Source: Saccharum officinarum (lineage: Eukaryota; Streptophyta; Magnoliopsida; Poales; Poaceae). Taken from it: a stretch of 64,000 bases of DNA. A program made the translations under genes and the position numbers. The stretch spans positions 101,824,036 to 101,888,035 of the forward strand of contig CM036168.1 in assembly GCA_020631735.1 (NCBI GenBank), in the 5' to 3' direction. Position 1 is the first letter of the stretch. Each line of letters opens with the position of its first letter. The notes under the pieces were generated by a model. The model was not told where the DNA came from. It searched no databases and saw nothing but the letters and a program-made list of their open reading frames with translations. This document shows positions 26,701 to 37,043 of this stretch, in pieces.

Positions 26701-28385
26701 CATCTTGCATCTCATTTAGGTTCGCTAGATGCACCACGTGAAGGATGAGATGTTGAAGCCAAACCTGAAGACGGTGTTTGGTGGACCTATCCCGAAATGG
26801 AAGGACTAAACAAGTGTCGGGATGGGAGATGCACGCCAAGCGAGTGTCATCAGTCAATCACTAACCTAGTGTTCGATCCCAGGCAAGCCCCAGAGCATTC
26901 TAAGCCTCCTACTTTACAAAAGCAATTGAGTATATATATATGTTATATATGTATTGTTGCATTAAGTTGTAGGAGTTGAGTGAAACCGTTGATGCATTTA
27001 TTACTATCCTTGCCTACCTTATTACATTCTTATCCTGCTGGGTTTAGGGTCGAATAAATGCTTAGCCCTGCTTAGACCGGTAGCGATCGGTGATTTCCTG
27101 TCACCGGCAACTATAGGTGGTTACTGGAAAACTTTAGCTATGGAATGGATGATATCCTGGAAATAACCAAGTATTGATGGATAACTGGAGACCGGGCGGA
27201 ATAAGTATTGGGCAACCAGACAGGGTTCTGGGGTGCTTGTAGTTTCCGCCTGTGTCGATTAAGGACCGTTCGTTGTTGTCCCTCGGGTCATGTTGAACGC
27301 ATGCCTCACATTTAGCTGGCCGAATAAGGTACCTTTCGACCGCGAAGCTGGGAGATTATTCAGGCCGAGTGGATTGCCCGCAACGCACTATACCGGAGCA
27401 GTAGTGGCAGGATACGGGGGCGTGATGATAAGGCCAAAGAGCAGTCGGGCGGCCCCTGGGTACATGTGGTTCCTGGCAAGCTCGCGACTTTACCTGAATG
27501 GTTGACTCGGTGACCAACACCTCACTTTAGTGGGTGAGTGAGGTTTGTGTGAGGAATAACTTACCAGCTGGTTAATAATCGATTCGAATCGCCATCGTTC
27601 ACTGGATAGTGAACACTTGACTCGAGTTACAGCATCGTAGTAATGATGATGGAATACGGATGGTTATGTGGATGATGTTGGACATGCTAAACCTGAAATG
27701 GTAACCTTTGATGTTAATGGTTAATCAAGTGATTGCTTTAGCATAGGTGCTTACATAGATTGAATAGGTTATAATAAAGATGATGCAAAAGGACTTAAAT
27801 TAGTTATTCATGATAACTTATGCTTTTTCGCAAAGCAAGTCAAGCCAGTACACTTATAAAGCCTTGCATACTCCTTGGTGTCATATTATTTCTGGTTTAT
27901 GATGGGTAAGTCTAGCTGAGTATCTTCTCGTACTCAGGGTTTATTCCCACTTGTTGCAGGTTGTGATATAACATAGCTACTGCAAGAATTGGAAGACTCC
28001 GGCTGTAGTGGCGGAGTGTGATCATGGGCATGATCCGTCTGAGCTATCTTGTCTCTCTTGCTTTTATGGGAATTTGACCTTGGTACTGGCATGTAATTGA
28101 ATTAAGGTGATATTAGTTTTCAAACTACTTTGCTTCCGCTACTTTTGAACTTGAGTTGTAATAACTCTACTAAACTCCGATATATGTTGAATTACTTATG
28201 AAATGGATGTAACATATGACCTGTTATGTTGGACCACTATGATCTTGGCTTGTATGTTGGTTGGTTTGAAATCCCTCGGGATTTTATTGGACTACCGGAG
28301 TTATAGGAGCTTAAGTACGGGAATTTAATTGCTCCGGCGATTGTTTTTGTACTTTTGTTCTTATAATTTGGGCGGTTCCATGACA
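23756..28385 (+). repeat. 3' LTR of the LARD-like element
   Basis: About 4630 bp from TGTAACACCCC to CCATGACA, followed by the target duplication GAACC at 28386-28390. It differs from the 5' LTR by scattered substitutions, so the insertion is not recent. The GC-rich block lies at about 24700-25370. Confidence 0.88.
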
Positions 28386-28390
28386 GAACC

Positions 28391-29187
28391 GCACTGTGGC
28401 GAACGCACTAGCTGGCAATACGTGGGTACGGGATATTGATCATAATATGAGTGGGCAGATCATTGAGGAATACCTCCAACTCTGGGATATGATATCCCCC
28501 GTAGTGCTGTCACAAGCCGGTGAGGACAGAATTTTCTGGGCTCGCTCTTCCAGTGGTGAATATTCAACCAAGTCCGCCTATGATTTACACTTCCAGAACT
28601 TAGAGCGATGCAGTGTGGCAAAACTCACTTGGGAGACCAAGGCACCACCAAAATGCAGGTTCTTCATCTGGTTACTACTCCAGAACCGGATATGGACGGC
28701 AGCACGGCTGCAGATGAGGCACTGGCCAAATGAGTATTTCTGCCAACTTTGCATTCGGAACTTGGAGACTGCAGGCCATCTATTTGTTGAGTGTCCAGTA
28801 GCCAGGAATGTGTGGCACCAAGTGGGGCTATGGGTGGGGGCACCGAGCCTCAAGCCTGAAAACTGGGCAGTCGTGGCCAATGTCAGGGCATGGTTCATTC
28901 ATATGATGAAAAGTGTGCCGTCGCAGCTGAAGAATGGGCTGAGGTCACTTATAATATTGACCATCTGGGCGATATGGCGTGAGAGGAACGGCAGAATCTT
29001 CAAGAAAGAATTCAGACAGGTGCCAAAGATCGTCGAAAGCATCATTGACGAAGCTAACATATGGGCACATGCGGGTAACAAAGGGCTGCAATTGATGTTG
29101 CAGATGCAGAACAATGCGCAGGGATATTCGGATGGACAGCCATCTTCGGCAAATGTCATGGTTGCTAATCCTTTGTATGTAATCTAG
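28391..29187 (+). pseudogene. L1-type LINE ORF2, 3' part with zf-RVT domain
   Basis: Continues the LINE frame broken at 3173. Shows the C-terminal zinc-binding region of plant LINE reverse transcriptases (zf-RVT): APPKCRFFIWLLLQNRIWTA, then the Cys/His cluster CQLC followed by GHLFVEC, then LTIWAIWRERNGRIF. It ends with a normal stop after NPLYVI at 29187. This part is open and looks intact. It carries a 3' tail up to an A tract at 29331-29339, then the right 12-bp duplication (29338-29349). The element as a whole is dead: 5'-truncated, with a stop at 2690 and a large insertion. Confidence 0.92.
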
Positions 29188-29349
29188 CCTTTTATTTTTC
29201 TAGGGGTGGCCTGGACCTCACTTGTGAGCTCTGGGCAAAAAAAAGGGGCAGTGCGGCGCGACTTGTGCCTGCACACATGTTGTAATTATATTCTCCATTC
29301 TTATCAATGAAAGGCGGTAACGGATCTTTCAAAAAAAAAGTCACATTTA
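29188..29349 (+). other. LINE 3' UTR, poly(A) tail and right target duplication
   Basis: A short 3' UTR of about 140 bp ends in nine A (29331-29339). AAGTCACATTTA at 29338-29349 repeats the sequence at 2413-2424 and marks the right edge of the LINE insertion. Confidence 0.85.
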
Positions 29350-29379
29350 TATTTTAGTAACATGAATCAAGTAGGATTG

Positions 29380-30472
<1,093 letters not shown>

Positions 30473-30889
30473 GGCCCCGTTTGGATTAAAGCTGCTAAAA
30501 TTTAGCCAGCTAAACCAGCTGCTAAACTTTAGCCGTCCTGTTTGGTTAGGTGGACTAAAAGAGGCCTCGTAGTCCCTTTCAGTCAGGGTGTTTGGATCTA
30601 AAGTGATTAAAAGGTGAGGTAGCTTGAGCTTCAGTCCCATTTAGCAACTCCTTAGTGACTAATTGGGTAAATGCTCATTTAGTCCTATTTAGTCAGTGTT
30701 TGGATAAAAAGGGACTAAATATGACTAAAATTAGCCAGTTAAACTTTAACAGCCCAAACCAAACACCCATAATTGGCTAAATGCTCATTTAATCTCATTT
30801 AGTCATAGTGTTTAAATAAAAAGGACTAAATGTGACTAAAATTCGTCAACTAAACTTTAGCAACCATACAACCCCCCCCCCCCCCCCCC
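30473..30889. mobile_element. composite Tourist/hAT-like MITE with internal tandem repeat and (C)18
   Basis: Begins GGCCCCGTTTGGATTAAAG after TTA; an inverted counterpart CCAAACACCC lies at about 30757-30768. The interior repeats the words ACTAAA and TTTAGTC on both strands, as in grass MITEs. A segment of about 100 bp at 30661 recurs at 30771 (110-bp period). The right part ends in a run of 18 C at 30872-30889. Boundaries and superfamily are uncertain. Confidence 0.5.
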
Positions 30890-31391
30890 ATTCTACTTGT
30901 CCTCTTCCCTGAGCCCTCCATATAAATTCCGTATAGTTATCGTCCACAACTTCTTTTGTTTAGAGATATTGTCATTTCCCCCTTCTTTCTCTTTTCCCGC
31001 TCATATTCACTCTGACTTGTGAGATTCTTGTCGATGTCAATCAAGGTTGCCTTTAGTTTTCTTTTTTTGAGCTCCATTCCTCGATAAAACCACTATCCAA
31101 GTTTCACTAAAATTCCATTCCTTGCCCCTCTTGTATTTGTTTTTTTTAATATGATCCTGTAACTTCTCTTGCGGACTCAGTTGCCTTTTCCCTCCCGCAA
31201 GCATCTAGACTCCTCAGATAAGTGGTTTTGGACTTTTGGTGGCTAATGACAACTATATGGTTGTGACTAACGTATGCTGTTGCCTTGTTGGATAAATAGG
31301 TGTTGATGTTATATCCAGTGGCCTAGCTCGGGGGTTGTTTGTGTGGACCAGGGACCAACCCTAGAATTTTGGGAAATTGTATTGTAGATAT
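30890..31391. other. intergenic, no feature seen
   Basis: No open frame of note on either strand, no inverted-repeat ends and no tandem repeat. Downstream (3') side of the glycosyltransferase gene. Confidence 0.5.
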
Positions 31392-31394
31392 TAA

Positions 31395-31638
31395 GGGTGT
31401 GTTCACTTCGCGAAAAGTAGGCGAAAAGTTACTGTAGCATCTTTCGTTGTTATTTGGTAAAATTTGTCTAATCATGGACTAACTAGGCTCAAAAGATTCG
31501 TCCCGACATTTACAGACAAACTATGCAATTAGTTATCTTTTTTACCTACATTTAATGCTTCATACATGCGTCGAAAGATTTGATGTGATGGGTGGAAGAG
31601 AAAATATTTTGGGTTGGGACGGGGAAGTGAACAAAGCC
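31395..31638. mobile_element. Tourist-like MITE (PIF/Harbinger), 244 bp
   Basis: The ends GGGTGTGTTCACTTC and GAAGTGAACAAAGCC are inverted repeats with two mismatches. The flanking 3-bp duplication is TAA (31392-31394 and 31639-31641), as expected of PIF/Harbinger MITEs. No coding capacity. Confidence 0.85.
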
Positions 31639-31641
31639 TAA

Positions 31642-32423
31642 GGTAGTAAGTTACTTTATGTAAATTTCAGTGTTTATTGCTCAAATTTTATTTTTGTAAG
31701 TCTTTTTAATATGTTTGTATTATGTTTCAGTAAATTACATATTCGTACGGTAAGATGTGCTACGTTTATATTGTAAAAAGAAAAAAAAATTATATTGCAC
31801 CACTCTAGTTGAAATTCTGGTTACACCACTGTAAATCACAATGGTGAGGACTCGGTGTTTAAGATAAAAGGTGGTTCAGAGTCGAGCAGCGCAAAAGGAC
31901 TCAAGATTGAAGGCAAAGGATCTTTGACTTGGAGATCGATCTTTATTAAATCCAATGGTACATATTATTCTTATTTTTTTCAATTAATCTGAATAATTTT
32001 TAGTCTCTCTCAATGAACATGAGGCTACTTTTGTATATTGAATGCCAGACTTGGGAAAACTAGACTTAAACAAACCTAGATAGATTAGCAACGAATTTGT
32101 AACCCTAGTAGCAATATGATATTAGCAGATTTGTCCTAAGAAAATATTTCCAAATCACTATATTTTGGAATCAATAACCCTTACTAATAATAGTAATAAT
32201 TTTGAAAAATATTGGTCAAAGACTAATTACATCTTATTTGTTGACTCGAGTGGGAGATATCTCGATACAGTAAAAAACAGCAAAATTCTAGCTTGCTATT
32301 GTCAATCCTTAACACGACCTATGTGTTTCTTCTCAAGATTAGCAAGAACAACACAGCTTCACTAGAAAATGTCGACATGGTACAGAACAGATGCCGACTA
32401 TAGTTGAAATCAGAATCCATGGT
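31642..32423. other. 3' flank of the glycosyltransferase gene
   Basis: AT-rich, with no coding frame that fits a known protein and no transposon ends. The transcript of the minus-strand gene at 32424-35624 must end in the right part of this stretch; I cannot place its poly(A) site. Confidence 0.4.
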
Positions 32424-35400
32424 TCATGGCAACGGAACAGGCGTCCTCCAGCTGTGGAACTCAATCAGATCTCTATTCACAATCGATCTGTTGTGCAGCC
32501 AGAATGTTTCGGGCGATTGATGGAACCGCCGCACTTTCTTCTGCAGCTCTGTCAGGATACCACTCATGGCAGAGCACGGCTCAGTATCAGCTGCATACAC
32601 CCACAAGCATCTCATCTGACGCCCATGACCAATCATTTCCTCGATCCTTTCATCTGCAACACCAACAGACGTCAACTTCCCTTTTGATCCTGTGCAGCCT
32701 TAACATATATTTACAACTACAATTGAGAACTCCTCCCTCCATTCCAAATTATAAGTTGTTTTGATACATACTCTCCGGTCCAGTTTATAAGGCTCAGCTT
32801 GATATGGCACAATCTCCTAGGATACACTTTGACCATTCATTTATTTTACATCATACATTTATTTATGACTATAAACTTATGATTATTGGATAATACATTT
32901 GATTACAAATCTAACCATATTAAGTCTATATTACAATAGCCAACTGCCAAAGTTGTAGGCCCAATTATTGGTTAAAGATCATAAAGTTTGAACCTTGAAA
33001 TGCCCGTGCACCTTATATCTATGACTATAAACTAATGATTATTGGAGGGAGTAGTTTTTACTATGTATCAAGACATATTTTATATCTAAGTGCACAATAA
33101 AACTATATAACTAGAAAAGCTAAAATAACTCAAGAGGTTGGACGAGTATAATGCAATACCTGATATTGATTCAAGGTACTCAAGGAGTTCAGGTCCAATC
33201 CTGGATGATGGCCACTTTATCGAGATTTCACTGTAGTCGATCACATTCTGGAAAGGAAGCTCAACTTCATCTGACAAAATCACCGGCACACATTCCTATC
33301 ATCAAGATTCTCACAAGTTCATCATCACCATGCTACAAAAAAACATCTCTTAGCAGGAGGAGAAATAGGATAGCTAACCACAAAGAAGGACTCATAGAAC
33401 CGAAGTGTCCAAGATGACTCTCCACGTGGAGCCAAGCAGAACTTTGCATTTCTCAGGTGCTTGAAGTACTCGATCCTCCCCAATTTGTTGGGGCCAGAAA
33501 ACTTGAGTTCTGGAGATTCCAGCTATTCACAAAACCAAAGTTACATTACATGTGATCAGAATTCTAAACAAAAAGGATGTGTTCAGAGCTCTGTCCAACA
33601 GGGGCAGCCTAGAAAAATGAATATGGTGCAGTCATGATTAATTTGAGGTAGACACACTAAACAAGGATGTTTAATGCCAACTTCCATGCATTGCAATGTG
33701 CCTATACCCAGATAATTAAGGAGCCAGACTTTGAATTATCACTTTTCATCCATTAATATTGAATGAAATCATAAAAAAGTTTACAATAATCTTATTTACT
33801 CCCTCCATTCCAAACTATAAGACGTTTTAGCTTTTCTAGATACATATCTTTTATTATGCACTTAGATATACACTATGTCTACATAGTTAAAGCAATGTAT
33901 CTAGAAAAGCCAAAATGTCTTATAATTTGGAAAAGAGGGAGTAATTTTTATTTTAATACAATTTTAAACTTAGTCTGTAAATGAAATGGAAACTAACCTT
34001 GTCAGGATACTGCTTTGCAAGCTCTACCAGTTGAAGGCGCCCTGCTTTCCCCTGTGCACGTCCAAGGAAGTTGGCCAAGTACTTCCTTTTTGGTAGCGGG
34101 ATTGGTTGGACAGCACGAGCATCAGACTTCACCATAGAATCATCCACGTTCCCAGGTATAATAATATCTTTCCATGTATTAAATGCACTCGTACCACGTT
34201 TGTCAGTCCGGTCACCCTGACAAATGAAACACAGGGTCATAGCTCAAATAGACAACAATAAAACAGCGCTAGAGCCACGTCCTAAGATTTGGATAATTTA
34301 AACACTACAACTCCTTTCTTTTGTGGAAAATATGTGGCGCATGTTAATAGCGTCACAAACAGCACATACCTCTGGAGTAAGGATAATAGATCGATTCAGA
34401 AATGTTGCCCATGAGCGAAACAGATGAGCTCCAGCACCACTACATATGACAGAAAAAGCATAGTTTTCTCAGGTAAATGAAAGGTCCCCAAACATATATT
34501 GTTCTGGCAAAAATGAAGAAAACTGGTTCCCAAATAGTAGTTACAAGATGTACCTTGGGAAGACAAAAATGTGGTCACGCCCACCTGATCTACGGAAATA
34601 TGGCATCTGACTCAGAACCTAAAGCAAATGAAGGTGAAACAGTAACAAATTTGTTTTAAAACACATATGATCCAGGAACATCATATGGGGGGTTACCTTG
34701 ACATAGGTCTGATTGATTTCCTTGTCACTTAGTGCCCCTGTCATGCGAACACACTTGACATAGCTTGGAACAAAGAAGAGATTTGCTTGATCCTTGTTGA
34801 ATGTTCTGAACCTTGACTTTAGAAGAAACTGGTGGATCTTGACCTATGAAATGGAAAACCACTGACTTGAAGTTAATTGTTTCAGTTTTCTGTAAGGGAT
34901 ATTGGGTGCAGGTACCCAGAATCTAATGAATAGCAGCAAGGATTATACTAGCAATGTCGTTAGTTTGGTAGGAGTGGCTCCTGCTATGCTACTCTGACAA
35001 GATGAACAATTGAAAATTTGACCTAAGTTGTGTGTAATAAAGTAACAAAATTTTGAATCAGGAATTTATCGAATTGCATGATACAGAGTACGTTGCTTGA
35101 AACACTGATTGAGATGGACGGCCTAGACAACACAAGTATGATTGATGTTGTGCAGGTTCAATAGTATACGCCCTCTGCGTAGAATTAGGTTAGGACCAGG
35201 GGGGCAGCAGCTGTACTGTAACGTAGGGAGCGCAATTTGCAACAAATTATTTGTGCGTTGTCTCCTCAGACAAGATCAGTACCGCTGTTCTGTGACTAAG
35301 GGGGAGGGGGATTGAAGTTGAAGATAAAAGAGGTGGTGGGGGTCCAAGGTTTACCTGGGTGCCCCATTGGCCCTTGAGGCATGTGGCGGCGGTGATGGTG

Positions 35401-35624
35401 CCGTCGCGTCCCCGGAGCAGGGCGCGGAGGCCCTGGATCTCGTCCTCAGCGTAGACGTAGATGCGGAGGTCAGCGGAAGAGGAGGGCCGGCCGGGGTTGA
35501 TGGGGGCGGAGGAAGATGTGTCGAGGAGGAGGCGGTCGAAGAGGCGGGTGAGGAGGAAGGTGGCAGCGACGAGGAGCAGAGCGCCCACCTGGTGAGCGCG
35601 GCTGCAGGCTTGGTGGTGCCGCAT
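32424..35624 (-). CDS. exostosin-family (GT47) glycosyltransferase, 8 exons, 426 aa
   Basis: Type II Golgi membrane glycosyltransferase of family GT47, which in plants adds sugars to wall polysaccharides or glycoproteins; its substrate is not predictable here. Exons on the minus strand: 35355-35624, 34697-34843, 34554-34618, 34370-34439, 33998-34216, 33379-33522, 33160-33295, 32424-32653. All introns are GT-AG and the phases add up to 426 codons plus TGA. Residues 12-30 form a hydrophobic signal anchor (VGALLLVAATFLLTRLF). The exostosin domain runs from about residue 52 (LRIYVYAEDE) to 390: LFFVPSYVKCVRMTG near 112-126, FLGRAQGKAGR near 234, CLAPRGESSWTLRFYESFF near 286-304, PVILSDEVELPF near 309-320. 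The start is the first ATG before the anchor. No break or missing motif is seen. Introns 5 and 7 contain Stowaway MITEs. Exon joins were made by eye. Confidence 0.92.
32732..33080. mobile_element. nested Stowaway-like MITEs in intron 7 of the GT47 gene
   Basis: An outer, decayed Stowaway (CTCCCTCCATTCCAAATTATAAG start) is interrupted at 32771-33051 by a second MITE with ends CTCTCCGGTCC and TTGGAGGGAG, flanked by TA on both sides. The outer element resumes with ATGTATCAAGACATATTTTA. Its right terminus is too decayed to fix. Confidence 0.65.
33799..33941. mobile_element. Stowaway MITE, 143 bp, in intron 5 of the GT47 gene
   Basis: Ends CTCCCTCCATTCCAAACTATAAG-like on the left and the inverted CTTATAATTTGGAAAAGAGGGAG on the right, flanked by the TA duplication (33797-33798, 33942-33943), diagnostic of Tc1/mariner-type Stowaway MITEs. 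It can fold into one long hairpin. Confidence 0.9.
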
Positions 35625-35779
35625 GCTCCGATAGCTCGCCGGAGCCAGAGATGGGGTAAGAGGTGAGGGGATCTGATTCCGAATTTCCGATCATGAGCTC
35701 GGCGCGCCGACGATCAGCAGCAACCCAGCAGCGAACCTGCTGCAATCTCTCCAGTTGGGCCGGGATATGCTTCCTTTTA

Positions 35780-36332
35780 GGGCCCCTTTGGATTGTAGGG
35801 TGGGCAAACGAATTTTGTAGGATTCAATTTCTTAAGGAATTTTTCCTTTCATAGCCTTTGGTTCAAAGGAAAAGCTAAGAAAGTATTCCATAGGATTGGA
35901 GTCCTATAGCTAAATTCCATAGGAAAAAAAAAGCATGAGCTTGGAGCTCTTGGAAACTTTCCTGGCGGGAAAGAAAACGCTCGCGCGTATCGACCACGTT
36001 CGTTCGCGCTTGATTTTTTTGCTTGGCGGTAGAAAACAGAGGCTTTGTGCGTTTCTTCCAATGAGGATTACGTGAGCTGTTGTGGGCCTTGTAGTGCCAA
36101 ACAACACAATCCGAGGGCAGTAAAAAAGCAGGCTTTGGCGTTTTCTTCTTCTTTCGATGCTTACGACTTACGAGCATAGTTGTTTAGCTTTCCTTTGTTT
36201 CACCCGTGGGCTCGTACCAAAGGGCCATCTCATCCACCTTCTTCCATGTTTTCACACCCCATAGGAACAGAGAAGTACGCCATCTGATTTCCTAAATTTT
36301 TCCTATTCCTATCCAACAATCCAAAAGGGCCC
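35780..36332. mobile_element. Tourist-like MITE, 553 bp, in the GT47 promoter region
   Basis: Terminal inverted repeats GGGCCCCTTTGGATTG and CAATCCAAAAGGGCCC, flanked by TTA (35777-35779, 36333-36335), as for PIF/Harbinger elements. Short second inverted blocks (AATTCCATAGGA / TCCTATTCCTATCC) lie near the ends. It begins about 155 bp upstream of the GT47 start codon, so it may lie in or next to the core promoter. The small frames inside are not supported. Confidence 0.87.
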
Positions 36333-36335
36333 TTA

Positions 36336-37043
36336 GATTTCATCATTCTTTGACTGGGCCTCCCCCCCCAAAAAAAAACACACTGAAAGTCTATATGATC
36401 TCACTCAACCATCGCAAAAATCCAATTTGCCTCACTCAGAAAATTGGATTTTTTTAGACACCTTTAACTTTTGAAACACTCAATTTGCCTCCTTTTGATT
36501 GAGAGGCTATCATAGACGACACCTTTTTCATGGCTTTTGCATTGAAAAAAGTGCTCAAAATATATGACAAAACCTGAGAGACATACGACACTTGTAGGTT
36601 GGATGGAAAAGTAAGCTAACTATTATGTTGTGGATAATTCGTAGTTGGACAGCTTTTGTGCCACGGTTAATCTGTCCAATATGTGTCAAGTTGTGAATTG
36701 GCCATCTATTTGCGCGGATTATCGACGGATTGACACTACACAACTACTACTGATGCAGATTATCCAAGGGGTTATCAAGTTACAGATTATCCACAAATTG
36801 ACTGAGCCTTCCACATGTTAAACCGTTGATCGAGCAATTTGCCTATGCAGTGCAGGTCTTGCAATATTTCCAGAATTTCCCATAGTATCTCATACGGTGG
36901 GGGTGCGGGGGGGTCATTTCTATGGTCATTGGTGACATTACGTCAGTACCTTATATATTACATAAATATATCACAGCATATTGCCCAGGACTAGACGGGT
37001 TACATATAGCACAAGCTAAAACTAAGCCTCACACCAGCCAAAT
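36336..37043. other. 3' flank of the SUMO-protease gene
   Basis: About 700 bp between the MITE and the stop codon at 37044; must contain the 3' UTR of the minus-strand gene. No other gene or repeat is seen apart from short A and C runs near 36363-36378. Confidence 0.5.

Larger units (their letters stand above)
3174..28385 (+). mobile_element. giant non-autonomous LTR retrotransposon (LARD-like, gypsy type), written twice around an N gap
   Basis: Outer ends are TG at 3174 (TGTAACACCCC) and CA at 28385, flanked by the 5-bp target duplication GAACC at 3169-3173 and 28386-28390. As written it reads LTR (3174-7806), interior (7807-11972), partial LTR (11973-15072), 100 N, partial LTR (15173-19581), interior (19582-23755), LTR (23756-28385). 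The interiors have a degenerate tRNA-iMet-like primer site and a purine tract (AAGGGGGGAGGGC) but no gag, protease, integrase or RT frame; the longest open frames are about 100 codons and unrelated to those proteins. LTRs of about 4.6 kb with a non-coding interior of about 4.2 kb fit the class called LARDs. The TGTAACACC start and the purine tract resemble Tekay/Del-type chromoviruses, which is inference. The doubling is probably an assembly artefact (see findings). Confidence 0.88.

Noticed and set aside
3174..28385. A true tandem array made by unequal LTR recombination
   Set aside because: That would give one shared hybrid middle LTR. Instead two partial LTRs overlap by about 2.9 kb and differ at diagnostic sites, so contig redundancy fits better; not fully excluded.
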